A DNA stretch of 10,499 nt from Clostridia bacterium (GTDB lineage Bacteria; Bacillota_A; Clostridia; Oscillospirales; Acutalibacteraceae). How positions within the stretch are numbered: position 1 is the stretch's first letter; every line of letters starts with the position of its first letter. The DNA is taken from positions 1 to 10,499 of the forward strand of contig JAFPAK010000258.1 in NCBI GenBank assembly GCA_017390825.1. The letters run 5' to 3'. The position numbers were made by a program, and so were the translations under genes. This document shows, piece after piece, positions 1 through 7,749 of the stretch. The notes beneath the pieces are model-generated. The model was given only the letters and a program-made list of their open reading frames with translations. It was not told where the DNA came from and ran no database searches.

Positions 1-23
1 AAATTTTTAAAGGAGAGTTTACC

Positions 24-1172
24 TTGCAAGAGAAGGAAATTTTAAGAAAGAATAAGCCTAAAGCCGCATTTTTTGTAAAAGGCAAGATGGATCTTACCTT
101 TTTCTTTCTCGTGCTCGGCATTCTAACAACAGGTCTTGTTATGCTGTTTTCGGCAAGCGCACCATATGCTCTTACCTATGAAGGCAACAGTTACCATTTT
201 ATAACTCGTCAGCTTATTTTTGCACTCATAGGACTCGTTGCTATGTATATTATATCAAGAGTCAACTACCATTGGTTTAAAAATCTTGCATGGCCAATAT
301 TTATTGCCGCTCTTATTATGCTTGTTGGCGTATTATTTTTACCGGAGGTAGTTCCGGGTTTTAAACGCTGGCTTGCAATAGGACCTATCACATTTCAACC
401 GTCAGAGGTAGCAAAATTCGCTTTGATCCTTATACTTGCATATTATATGTCACGCCACAACGAGCGTATGAAGGAAACAAAATTCATTTTTAAAATGATG
501 GGGCTGATTGCGGTTGTTTGCGGACTTGTTATTGCGGAAAAGCATCTTTCTGCAACGATACTTGTGTTTGTAATAGGCATGGTTTTGCTTTTTGTTGGCG
601 GTATGAAGCTTCGTTTCATCGCAGGGCTTGTCGGTGTTGGTGCGGCGGGTGGCATTGTTGCTATTTTAACAGGACTTATTGGTTACGGTGGTGACCGTAT
701 TCAGTATTGGCTACATCCGTGGGACGATCCGCTCGGCAAGGGATTTCAGACCATACAGTCGCTTTTGGCTATCGGCTCAGGGGGCGTAATGGGTCAGGGA
801 ATTGGTGAGTCAAAGCAGAAGTACCTTTGGGTACCTGAGCCGCAAAACGACTTCATTTTTTCTATCGTATGCGAGGAATTGGGACTTATCGGTGCATTGC
901 TTATAATTGCGGCATTTGCCTTGCTCTTTTGGCGGGGATTTGTAATAGCGCTTTCTTCACCTGATAAATTTGGTGCATATCTTTCGATCGGATTATCATT
1001 TCAGGTGGCACTTCAGGCGGCGCTCAATATATTGGTAGTTACCAACACGATACCGAATACCGGCATCAGTCTTCCTTTTTTCAGTTACGGCGGTACATCG
1101 CTCGTAATGCTGTTGTTCCAGATGGGAATAATCTTATCGGTATCACGCCAAAGCAATTTGCAGAAAAAGTAG
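24..1172 (+). CDS. ftsW: FtsW, SEDS-family septal peptidoglycan glycosyltransferase
   Basis: FtsW polymerises lipid II into glycan strands at the division septum, working with a class B penicillin-binding protein. The 382-residue product has a basic cytoplasmic N-terminus (about 1-22), then roughly ten hydrophobic segments. SEDS landmarks are in order: KRWLAIGPITFQPSEVAK (114-131), HPWDDPLGKGFQ (231-242) with the acidic residue known to be essential in the family (D235 here), PEPQNDFIF (271-279) followed by EELG, and PNTGISLPFFSYGGTS (344-359). The start is TTG, chosen because an AAAGGAGAG ribosome binding site lies about seven bases upstream at 9-17. The C-terminal tail is short. The paralogues RodA and SpoVE share these motifs, but position directly before murG in a dcw cluster favours FtsW. 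A sporulation-specific SpoVE role cannot be excluded from sequence alone. The promoter must lie upstream of the window. Confidence 0.93.
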   Translation: MQEKEILRKNKPKAAFFVKGKMDLTFFFLVLGILTTGLVMLFSASAPYALTYEGNSYHFITRQLIFALIGLVAMYIISRVNYHWFKNLAWPIFIAALIMLVGVLFLPEVVPGFKRWLAIGPITFQPSEVAKFALILILAYYMSRHNERMKETKFIFKMMGLIAVVCGLVIAEKHLSATILVFVIGMVLLFVGGMKLRFIAGLVGVGAAGGIVAILTGLIGYGGDRIQYWLHPWDDPLGKGFQTIQSLLAIGSGGVMGQGIGESKQKYLWVPEPQNDFIFSIVCEELGLIGALLIIAAFALLFWRGFVIALSSPDKFGAYLSIGLSFQVALQAALNILVVTNTIPNTGISLPFFSYGGTSLVMLLFQMGIILSVSRQSNLQKK

Positions 1173-1184
1173 GTGTAGTAAAGT

Positions 1185-2315
1185 ATGAATATAGTATTTG
1201 TTGCAGGCGGCACAGGCGGACACATTAATCCTGCTATCGCCATTGCAGGTAAAGTGCAGGAGAGAAGACCTGATGCAAAGATCAGCTTTATCGGCAATCG
1301 AAACGGAATGGAAGCTACACTGGTTCCGAAAGCGGGCTATAAATTCTATCCTATTGATGTTGCCGGTTTTCAGCGAAAATTAACACTTAAAAACATTAAG
1401 CGTAACATTGATGCGGTTTATAAGGTTTTCTTATCCAGCTCACAGTCGGCTAAATTGCTTAAGGAATTGAATCCGGATATTGTAGTTGGTACGGGTGGAT
1501 ATACATGCGGTCCTGTGCTTCGCAAGGCACATAAGCTGGGCATTAAAACTGCAACACATGAGCAAAATGCTTTTCCCGGTGTTACAACAAAAATGCTTTG
1601 TAAATATGTGGATGAAATTATGGTAGCAATGCCGGAGGCGGTATCCCGTTTGCCGGAGAATCGTAAGTATACTGTTACCGGCAATCCCGTTCGTGCTTCT
1701 ATCATCAACACCACAAAAGAGCAGGCAAGGCGTGCTTTGGGACTTGATGACCGACCAATGATTCTTTCGCTCGGCGGAAGCCTCGGTGCAAGAGCAGTCA
1801 ATGAAGCGGTAGCCGATGTGCTTGCCGCTCATGCAAATACAAAAAAGTATTATCATTTTCACGCTATCGGTAAGTATGGCATGTCTTTTATGCCGGAGCT
1901 TATCAGATCAAAGGGCGTTGATTATGAGAATTTGGATAACTTACGCATAACAGAGTATATTTACGATATGGATCTGTGTATGGCAGCGGCTGATTTAGTA
2001 ATCAACCGAGCAGGAGCATCAACTATATCAGAGCTTCAGGTGCAGGGTAAGCCGTCTATACTTATTCCGTCACCCAATGTTGCAGAAAACCATCAGTTCT
2101 TTAATGCCAAAACCCTTGCAGACAAGGGTGCTGCTATAATCGTTGAAGAAAAGGATCTTTCAACAAATGTTCTTACAGAAAAAGTGCTGTCTCTTATCGA
2201 AGATAAGGAGGCACTTGCAAAAATGAGTAAAGCAGCAAAAAGTATGGCAGTTGTTGATTCAAATGACAGAATTTATGATTGTATAAACTCGCTCTATCTA
2301 AAAAATAAGAGATAA
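1185..2315 (+). CDS. murG: MurG, lipid I N-acetylglucosaminyltransferase
   Basis: MurG is a GT28-family glycosyltransferase at the inner face of the membrane. It transfers GlcNAc from UDP-GlcNAc to lipid I to make lipid II, the substrate of the FtsW encoded just upstream. The 376-residue length is normal. The N-terminal glycine-rich loop GGTGGHINPAIAIA is at residues 8-21, GTGGYTCGPV at 102-111, and HEQNAFPG at 125-132. The C-terminal donor-binding domain shows LGGSLGARAVN at 196-206, INRAGASTISELQ at 273-285, and PNVAENHQ at 297-304. ATG starts 12 bases after the ftsW stop, with only a weak AGGTG overlapping that stop as ribosome binding site, so translational coupling to ftsW is likely. No missing key residues were seen. 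Confidence 0.96.
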   Translation: MNIVFVAGGTGGHINPAIAIAGKVQERRPDAKISFIGNRNGMEATLVPKAGYKFYPIDVAGFQRKLTLKNIKRNIDAVYKVFLSSSQSAKLLKELNPDIVVGTGGYTCGPVLRKAHKLGIKTATHEQNAFPGVTTKMLCKYVDEIMVAMPEAVSRLPENRKYTVTGNPVRASIINTTKEQARRALGLDDRPMILSLGGSLGARAVNEAVADVLAAHANTKKYYHFHAIGKYGMSFMPELIRSKGVDYENLDNLRITEYIYDMDLCMAAADLVINRAGASTISELQVQGKPSILIPSPNVAENHQFFNAKTLADKGAAIIVEEKDLSTNVLTEKVLSLIEDKEALAKMSKAAKSMAVVDSNDRIYDCINSLYLKNKR

Positions 2316-2329
2316 TATTAACACTTTGC

Positions 2330-2382
2330 AACAGCACTTCATAATATAAACCGAAAAGGTTTTTATGAATTGGAGTGTTGTT
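2330..2382 (+). promoter_or_regulatory. Leader hairpin enclosing the murA ribosome binding site
   Basis: The murG-murA gap can fold into one long stem. AAACC (2348-2352) pairs with GGTTT (2358-2362) around the loop GAAAA. TTCATAA (2338-2344) pairs with TTATGAA (2363-2369). AACAGCAC (2330-2337) pairs with GTGTTGTT (2375-2382), with one G.U pair. The unpaired bulge TTGGA (2370-2374) carries most of the murA Shine-Dalgarno sequence GGAG (2372-2375), and the outer stem ends one base before the GTG start at 2384. The pairing is seen directly. Control of murA translation is inference. The inner AAACC/GGTTTTT could alternatively act as a weak terminator after murG. Confidence 0.45.
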
Positions 2383-2383
2383 T

Positions 2384-3628
2384 GTGAGCTTTGTTATAAA
2401 CGGCAGACGCAGACTTTGCGGAGACATACATATTCACGGTGCAAAAAACAGCGTGTTGCCTATTATGGCAGCTACGCTGATGTGTAACTCGAAATCTGTA
2501 TTACATAACTGTCCAAGGCTTTCTGATACGGATGATATGTTAAAGATACTTTCATGCTTTGGCTGTAAGGTGAAACTAGAGGGCGATGCCGTTGAGATAG
2601 ATCCTACATCGGCAAATGCTATCTGTCCTGATAGACAGATAATGCAGACTATGCGTTCGTCGGTACTGTTGCTCGGTGCGATGCTCACAAAATTCAGAAC
2701 TGCTAATGTGTATTATCCTGGTGGATGCAAGCTTGGCCCAAGACCGCTTGATATACATATGGATGCACTACGAAGCATGGGAATCTCGATATCACAACAG
2801 CAGGAAATGTATATCTGTAACGGTAAACCGCAGGGAAGCGAGATAACTCTGCGCTTTCCCAGTGTAGGTGCAACAGAGAATATTCTGCTAGCGGCAGTTT
2901 GCGCCGACGGCAGTACGATAATAAACAACGCTGCCCGTGAGCCGGAAATAATTGATCTTGCTTGTTTTCTTAACAAATGCGGTGCAAAAATTTACGGTGC
3001 AGGTGAAAAGAAAATACTCATTGAGGGTGTTCCATATCTGATGGGTGCGGAGCACACCTGTATTCCCGACCGTATTGAAGCAGTAACATATATGTGTGCA
3101 GCTGCTGCGACGGGTGGTAATCTCCGTCTTTGCGGAGTGAAAAATGAGCACCTTCGGGCAATATGCGAAAAACTTTCTCTTTGCGGATGTGGTATTACTG
3201 CATATGATAATGAAATGGTCATTTCTGCGTATAAACGTCCTTGTTCGCCATTATCAGTACAAACCGGAGTGTATCCGCAATTTCCTACTGATGCGCTTCC
3301 TCCGTTTATGGCAGTATGCAGCGTTGCAAAAGGTGTGACTGCGTTTAATGAAACGATTTTTGAAAAACGATACCGTCATGCAGAGCAGCTGTGTAAAATG
3401 GGTGCAATGATCTCGGTCAACGGTCAAAGTGCTATTTGTTGCGGCGTTGAAAGTCTGCATGGCGCAAATGTTTGTGCGACCGATCTTCGGGGAGGTGCAG
3501 CGCTTGTAATAGCAGCGCTCTGTGCCGAAGGCACGACTGTGATATCCTGTACGCATCATATAGACAGAGGTTACGAAGGCATTGAACAGTCTCTTTCATC
3601 TGTTGGTGCCGATATAGTAAGAGAATAA
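2384..3628 (+). CDS. murA: MurA, UDP-GlcNAc 1-carboxyvinyltransferase
   Basis: MurA transfers enolpyruvate from phosphoenolpyruvate to UDP-GlcNAc, the committed cytoplasmic step of peptidoglycan precursor synthesis and the fosfomycin target. GTG at 2384 is preferred because GGAG (2372-2375) lies eight bases upstream, and the resulting start MSFVINGRRRLCG resembles family N-termini. Upstream in-frame GTG and TTG codons at 2375 and 2378 sit on or too close to it. The protein has 414 residues, normal for MurA. Visible motifs are GAKN (19-22), MRSSVLLLG (90-98), PGGCKLGPRPLD with the active-site cysteine at residue 115 and an arginine at 120 matching the E. coli positions, GATEN, AAREPEI, FPTD, and HIDRGYE near the C-terminus. 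Small deviations are EAVTY where EAGTY is usual and DLRGG where DLRAS is usual. It is unusually cysteine-rich (25 residues). Its place in the dcw operon suggests the housekeeping paralogue rather than a second MurZ copy. Confidence 0.94.
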   Translation: MSFVINGRRRLCGDIHIHGAKNSVLPIMAATLMCNSKSVLHNCPRLSDTDDMLKILSCFGCKVKLEGDAVEIDPTSANAICPDRQIMQTMRSSVLLLGAMLTKFRTANVYYPGGCKLGPRPLDIHMDALRSMGISISQQQEMYICNGKPQGSEITLRFPSVGATENILLAAVCADGSTIINNAAREPEIIDLACFLNKCGAKIYGAGEKKILIEGVPYLMGAEHTCIPDRIEAVTYMCAAAATGGNLRLCGVKNEHLRAICEKLSLCGCGITAYDNEMVISAYKRPCSPLSVQTGVYPQFPTDALPPFMAVCSVAKGVTAFNETIFEKRYRHAEQLCKMGAMISVNGQSAICCGVESLHGANVCATDLRGGAALVIAALCAEGTTVISCTHHIDRGYEGIEQSLSSVGADIVRE

Positions 3629-3652
3629 TTTTCAAGTTAGGATAAATATAAA

Positions 3653-4471
3653 ATGCAAAAAAGAAAGAAAATAAGGAGTAAAAAGAGAAAGCACCGTTCG
3701 TCACCGGCGTTGATGTATTTTCTCGGTGGTGTGTTCTTGATAGCTTTGCTCATAGTTTTATCACTTACGGTGTTCTTTCCGGTAGAAAAGATAACGGTGA
3801 GGGGTGCAAGTGTCTATACTGTCAGCGAGATAACTGCCAACTGTGGTATTGAAACGGGTGATAATCTTTTTAGAGCTGATACCGGTTCTGTCAGCGAAAA
3901 ACTGTCGGCACGTTTACCGTATATCAAGTCAGCAGCAGTTAAGCGCAAGCTACCGTCGGAGATCCAGATAACCGTCGAGAGCGAAACGGTATATGCACAG
4001 ATAGAGCAGAGCGGAAAGTATGTGTATCTTACGAGCAGCGGCAAATGCCTTGAACTTGCTGATACGGTTTATAACGGTGCTATAATCATCCGCGGTGCAA
4101 AGGTTCAAAATGCTGATCCCGGCAGCCTTTTAGCATTTGCTTCGGATGAGGATATTGATGCAAGTACGGTGATTGCACAGCTGATTAATGAGATAAATGC
4201 AAACGAGATAGATAATATCACCGTTATCAGCATCAGCGATCCTCAGAATATTTTTGTTACATATGACAATAAGATCGTATTAAAACTCGGTACCACGTCA
4301 AATTTAGACAAAAAATTTGCTCATGCAGCAGCTACAATAGAAGCTCGCACAGATAACCGTGATACGGGTATTCTTGATCTTTCAGCAATATCAGCAAGCC
4401 ATATGAGTGCAAGTTTCGTGCCAAGTGCGTTAAATTCCGAACAAATTGCGGTATATAACGAAAAAAACTGA
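3653..4471 (+). CDS. ftsQ: FtsQ/DivIB cell division protein
   Basis: FtsQ/DivIB is a bitopic membrane protein that scaffolds the divisome with FtsL and FtsB/DivIC. The 272-residue product has a strongly basic cytoplasmic tail (1-18, many K/R), one transmembrane segment (about 21-43) and an extracytoplasmic POTRA domain beginning at VEKITVRGASVYTVSEI (44-60). The POTRA region continues with NLFRAD (71-76) and the typical LPYIKSAAVKRKLPSEIQITV stretch (88-108), followed by the beta-domain region ESETVYAQIEQSGKYVYLTSSG. The C-terminal half is poorly conserved and hard to judge by eye. The ATG is preceded only by a weak TTAGGA (3637-3642). It lies 24 bases after murA, consistent with one transcript. 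FtsQ or DivIB are equally acceptable names. Confidence 0.88.
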   Translation: MQKRKKIRSKKRKHRSSPALMYFLGGVFLIALLIVLSLTVFFPVEKITVRGASVYTVSEITANCGIETGDNLFRADTGSVSEKLSARLPYIKSAAVKRKLPSEIQITVESETVYAQIEQSGKYVYLTSSGKCLELADTVYNGAIIIRGAKVQNADPGSLLAFASDEDIDASTVIAQLINEINANEIDNITVISISDPQNIFVTYDNKIVLKLGTTSNLDKKFAHAAATIEARTDNRDTGILDLSAISASHMSASFVPSALNSEQIAVYNEKN

Positions 4472-4491
4472 TATAAACATTAAAATATATC

Positions 4492-4520
4492 TTGAAATTT
4501 AAAAAGAACCGTGTTACAAT
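4492..4520 (+). promoter_or_regulatory. Housekeeping sigma-factor promoter for ftsZ
   Basis: A -35 box TTGAAA (4492-4497) is separated by exactly 17 bases from a -10 box TACAAT (4515-4520), each one base from the SigA/sigma-70 consensus. A transcription start near 4527 is expected, giving a leader of about 50 bases. The downstream ribosome binding site AGGAGG (4564-4569) is a full consensus, eight bases before the ftsZ ATG. This fits high, partly independent expression of ftsZ relative to the upstream division genes. Confidence 0.8.
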
Positions 4521-4577
4521 GATTATGCGTAATTGTGTAATTAGGTCTTTTAGTATAAATATTAGGAGGATAAACAA

Positions 4578-5618
4578 ATGCCGTTTGAAATTTCAAATGA
4601 AGAGAATGAAGTAGTGTCAATAAAAGTTGTAGGTGTCGGCGGAGGCGGCGGTAACGCTGTTACAACAATGATCAATGCCGGTGTTAAAGGCGCTGAATTT
4701 GTTGTAGTTAACTCCGATAAGGCAGCAATTCTTAAATCACAGGCTCAGCATAAGGTTCAGATCGGTGAGAAGCTTACTCACGGTATGGGCGCAGGCGCTA
4801 ATCCCGAAGTTGGTCAGGGAGCCGCTGAAGAGTCAAAAGACGATATTATAAATGTACTTAAAGGAACTGATATGGTATTTATTACTGCCGGTATGGGCGG
4901 CGGTACAGGTACCGGTGCAGCTCCTGTAGTTGCTCAGATCGCTAAGGAAATGGGTATTCTTACAGTCGGCGTTGTAACAAAGCCGTTCTCATTTGAGGGT
5001 CAGCGTCGTATGAAGCAGGCTGAAAAGGGTATTGCAGAGCTTTCACAGCATGTTGACTGTATCATTGTTATCCCCAACGAGCGTCTTAAGCTCATTTCAG
5101 AGCAGAAGATCACACTTAAAAACGCATTCCTGATGGCTGATGATATTCTCCGTCAAGGTGTTCAGAGTATTTCAGAGCTTGTAAGCAACACAGCTGAAGT
5201 CAACCTTGATTTTGCCGATGTTACTACCGTTCTTAAGGATTCCGGCTATGCTCATATGGGCGTTGGTTATGGTGAAGGCAGAGATAAGGCAGAAACTGCT
5301 GCACACGCTGCTATCACAAGTCCGCTTATCGAAACTTCAATGAACGGCGCTCACGGTATCATTATCAGCATTACAGCTTCTCCTGATATCGGTCTTGATG
5401 AGGTTACACAGGCTTCAACCATTATCAGTGAAGCTGCTCATCCCGATGCAAATATTATTTGGGGTCTTGATTTTGACGAGTCGATGGAGGATGCTATTAA
5501 GATCACTGTTATTGCAACCGGTTCTTCAGATGCACAGAAAAAGAAGAATGATACATTTGCAGGTCTTGAAACAGACGATTCAAACGACTTCGATGTGATC
5601 TCTATTTTCAATCGCTAA
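4578..5618 (+). CDS. ftsZ: FtsZ, tubulin-like cell division GTPase
   Basis: FtsZ polymerises into the cytoplasmic Z-ring that organises the divisome. The 346-residue product carries the N-terminal GTP-binding loop VGVGGGGGNAV (18-28), NSD (45-47), the tubulin signature GGGTGTG (107-113), PNERL (166-170) and the T7 synergy loop NLDFAD (209-214) that completes the neighbouring subunit's GTPase site. The globular domain ends near residue 315. The linker that follows is only about 20 residues, shorter than in many FtsZ proteins, and leads to DFDVISIFNR, which resembles the conserved C-terminal peptide (typically like LDIPTFLRNR) that binds FtsA, SepF and other partners. ATG and a perfect AGGAGG leave no doubt about the start. 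The gene has its own promoter and its own terminator, so it can be a monocistronic unit. Confidence 0.98.
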   Translation: MPFEISNEENEVVSIKVVGVGGGGGNAVTTMINAGVKGAEFVVVNSDKAAILKSQAQHKVQIGEKLTHGMGAGANPEVGQGAAEESKDDIINVLKGTDMVFITAGMGGGTGTGAAPVVAQIAKEMGILTVGVVTKPFSFEGQRRMKQAEKGIAELSQHVDCIIVIPNERLKLISEQKITLKNAFLMADDILRQGVQSISELVSNTAEVNLDFADVTTVLKDSGYAHMGVGYGEGRDKAETAAHAAITSPLIETSMNGAHGIIISITASPDIGLDEVTQASTIISEAAHPDANIIWGLDFDESMEDAIKITVIATGSSDAQKKKNDTFAGLETDDSNDFDVISIFNR

Positions 5619-5638
5619 TTTATAGTATATAGTTTATT

Positions 5639-5677
5639 CACTAAATCCGGCAGTACTGTCGGATTTAGTGTTGTTTT
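5639..5677 (+). terminator. Intrinsic terminator after ftsZ
   Basis: CACTAAATCCG (5639-5649) pairs perfectly with CGGATTTAGTG (5660-5670), an 11-bp stem. The stem can extend inward through a G.U pair and two more pairs to a small loop, and it is followed by TTGTTTT (5671-5677). It lies 20 bases after the ftsZ stop. The prmA ribosome binding site AAGGA starts immediately after the T-tract, so any prmA expression from upstream requires read-through. Confidence 0.88.
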
Positions 5678-5691
5678 AAGGAACGGTGTTT

Positions 5692-6612
5692 ATGGATTGG
5701 ACTGAAATTTTACTGAATATCTCGGTCAATGATGTTGAGCGTGCAGGTAACATTGCGTGTATGGTCGTGCCATATGGATTTTATATTGAGGATTACTCCG
5801 ATCTTGAGCAGGGAGCACAGGAAATAGCACATATTGATCTTATTGATGAAGAGCTCATTGCAAAAGATCGTGAAACTGCAATAATCCACATATATATTTC
5901 TCCGGAGGAAAATCCCAAAGAGGCTGTGGCATTCCTATCATACTGCCTTGATAATGAGCAGATTAAATATACTATCTCAACCGTCGGAATCAACGAAGAG
6001 GATTGGGCAAATAACTGGAAGCAGTTTTTCAAACCTACCGAGATAGGCGAGCGTCTTCTTATTTTGCCTGAATGGGAAAAGGTCGGGGTTACAAATCGCA
6101 AGATACTGAAAATAGATCCGGGCGCTGCTTTCGGTACCGGAACTCACGCAACTACAAGACTTTGTCTTGCAGCGCTTGAGCAATATGTGAAATGCGGCGA
6201 AAAGGTGCTTGATATCGGTACAGGAAGCGGTATTCTTTCAATTGCAGCCTTACTGCTCGGCGCAGAAAGTGCTTTTGGCGTTGATATTGATCCGCTGAGC
6301 GTAAAGACCGCTCGTGAAAACGGCATAAAAAACGGTTATAAAGAGCCGCAACTCACATTTGTTAACGGTGATCTTGCTGACAAGGTGAGCGGAAAATATG
6401 ATATTGTCATTGCAAACATTGTTGCGGATGTTATTATAAGACTTTGTGATAATGTCACTGATTTTGTGAAAGAAGGCGGTGTGTTTATCACATCCGGTAT
6501 TATCGACACACGAGCTGACGAGGTCATAGAAGCAATTACTGCTGCCGGATTTTCGATAGCTGCACGGTATGATGACGGCGGATGGGTAAGTCTTGCTGCA
6601 ATCTTAAATTAA
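5692..6612 (+). CDS. prmA: PrmA, ribosomal protein L11 methyltransferase
   Basis: PrmA is a SAM-dependent methyltransferase that methylates ribosomal protein L11. ATG at 5692 is chosen because AAGGA (5678-5682) lies nine bases upstream; an in-frame GTG at 5686 is only three bases from it. The 306-residue protein shows the PrmA N-terminal substrate-recognition domain, beginning MDWTEILLNISVNDVERAGN. Next comes the linker WANNWKQFFKPTEIGERLLILPEW (106-129) and then the Rossmann methyltransferase domain: DPGAAFGTGTHATT (142-155), SAM motif I VLDIGTGSGIL (172-182), the acidic VDID (197-200), and NIVADVI (242-248), the family counterpart of the NPP-type motif. No clear promoter lies between the ftsZ terminator and the gene. 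It is followed after 14 bases by prfB, so prmA-prfB is probably one transcript concerned with translation. Confidence 0.94.
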   Translation: MDWTEILLNISVNDVERAGNIACMVVPYGFYIEDYSDLEQGAQEIAHIDLIDEELIAKDRETAIIHIYISPEENPKEAVAFLSYCLDNEQIKYTISTVGINEEDWANNWKQFFKPTEIGERLLILPEWEKVGVTNRKILKIDPGAAFGTGTHATTRLCLAALEQYVKCGEKVLDIGTGSGILSIAALLLGAESAFGVDIDPLSVKTARENGIKNGYKEPQLTFVNGDLADKVSGKYDIVIANIVADVIIRLCDNVTDFVKEGGVFITSGIIDTRADEVIEAITAAGFSIAARYDDGGWVSLAAILN

Positions 6613-6626
6613 GAAAGGTTTATTTT

Positions 6627-7739
6627 ATGATAGTTTGTGAAGAACAGAAACAGCGTATCTCGGCATATGAATCGGAGCTGTCAGAGCTTAAAGAGGCGCT
6701 TAATCTTGATGTTATAAATAAGCAGATCAAAGAGCTTGAGGAAATGCAGACTCAAGAAGGATTTTGGGATGATGTTGAAAAGTCCCAGTCTGTTTTGAAG
6801 CAAGTCAGCCAGCTTAAAGCAGTTGAAAAAAGCTATACTGATCTTGCAGGCGAGTATGATGATGCGCTTGTGCTTATCGAATTGGTCAATGAGGCTGACG
6901 ATGAAAGTATGGTAGAGGAAATGATGGCGGCTTGTGACAGCTTTGTTGATGATTATGAAAAACTGCGGCTTACAACGCTACTTTCCGGTGAGTATGATGC
7001 CAATAATGCTATCCTTACCTTCCATGCCGGAGCCGGCGGAACAGAGGCGCAGGATTGGGCGGAAATGCTTTTCAGAATGTATAATCATTGGGCAGAGCGC
7101 CATTCCTTCACCTGCAAGACGCTTGATTATCTTGACGGTGATGATGCAGGACTTAAAAGTGCTGTTGTTCTTATTGAAGGTCATAATGCTTACGGCTATT
7201 TAAAGAGTGAAATGGGTGTTCACCGCCTTGTCCGTGTTTCACCGTTCGATTCAAGCGGAAGACGCCATACTTCATTTGCCTCCTTGGAGGTCATGCCGGA
7301 GATAGATGATAACATACAGGTTGATATAAATCCTGATGATCTTAAAATAGATGTTTATCGTGCTTCAGGCGCAGGCGGTCAGCATGTAAATAAGACTTCC
7401 AGCGCAGTCCGTATAACTCATATTCCAACAGGTATCGTCGTTGCTTGTCAGAATGAACGCTCACAGCATCAGAATCGTGATGTTGCGATGAAGATGCTTA
7501 AGTCAAAGTTGATCGAGATAAAGGAGAGAGAGCATCTCGACAAGATTGAGGATATCAAGGGTGTGCAAAAGGAGATTGCATGGGGCTCGCAGATACGCTC
7601 GTATGTATTTATGCCGTATACTCTTGCAAAGGATCACAGAACAGGCTTTGAAAACGGTAATATCAATGCTGTTATGGATGGTGATCTTGACGGATTTATC
7701 AATGCTTATCTGAAAGCAAAATCTCAAGGAAAACTATAA
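6627..7739 (+). CDS. prfB: Peptide chain release factor 2 (RF2), no frameshift
   Basis: RF2 recognises UAA and UGA stop codons and triggers peptide release. ATG at 6627 is preferred over an in-frame ATG at 6582 inside prmA because AAAGG (6614-6618) lies eight bases before it and the product then has the normal RF2 length, 370 residues. The codon-recognition tripeptide SPF is at 205-207 (RF1 would have a PxT motif) and the catalytic GGQ at 250-252, both at the same positions as in E. coli RF2. HAGAGGTEAQDWA (133-145) is the other family signature. The N-terminal region is a long charged helix. At the place where many RF2 genes carry an in-frame UGA and a +1 frameshift (CTT TGA C), this gene reads CTT GAT (Leu27-Asp28) without interruption, so autoregulatory frameshifting is absent. 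Confidence 0.97.
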   Translation: MIVCEEQKQRISAYESELSELKEALNLDVINKQIKELEEMQTQEGFWDDVEKSQSVLKQVSQLKAVEKSYTDLAGEYDDALVLIELVNEADDESMVEEMMAACDSFVDDYEKLRLTTLLSGEYDANNAILTFHAGAGGTEAQDWAEMLFRMYNHWAERHSFTCKTLDYLDGDDAGLKSAVVLIEGHNAYGYLKSEMGVHRLVRVSPFDSSGRRHTSFASLEVMPEIDDNIQVDINPDDLKIDVYRASGAGGQHVNKTSSAVRITHIPTGIVVACQNERSQHQNRDVAMKMLKSKLIEIKEREHLDKIEDIKGVQKEIAWGSQIRSYVFMPYTLAKDHRTGFENGNINAVMDGDLDGFINAYLKAKSQGKL

Positions 7740-7749
7740 ATAGGTTTGT

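Noticed and set aside
1418..1862. Minus-strand open frames of 127 and 140 codons inside murG
   Set aside because: They lie entirely within a well-supported gene on the other strand, overlap each other in different frames, and their translations show no recognisable domain.
6582..6626. Extended prfB start at an in-frame ATG inside prmA
   Set aside because: There is no ribosome binding site at that position, the extra 15 residues do not resemble an RF2 N-terminus, and ATG 6627 has AAAGG at ideal spacing and places SPF and GGQ at their usual residue numbers.
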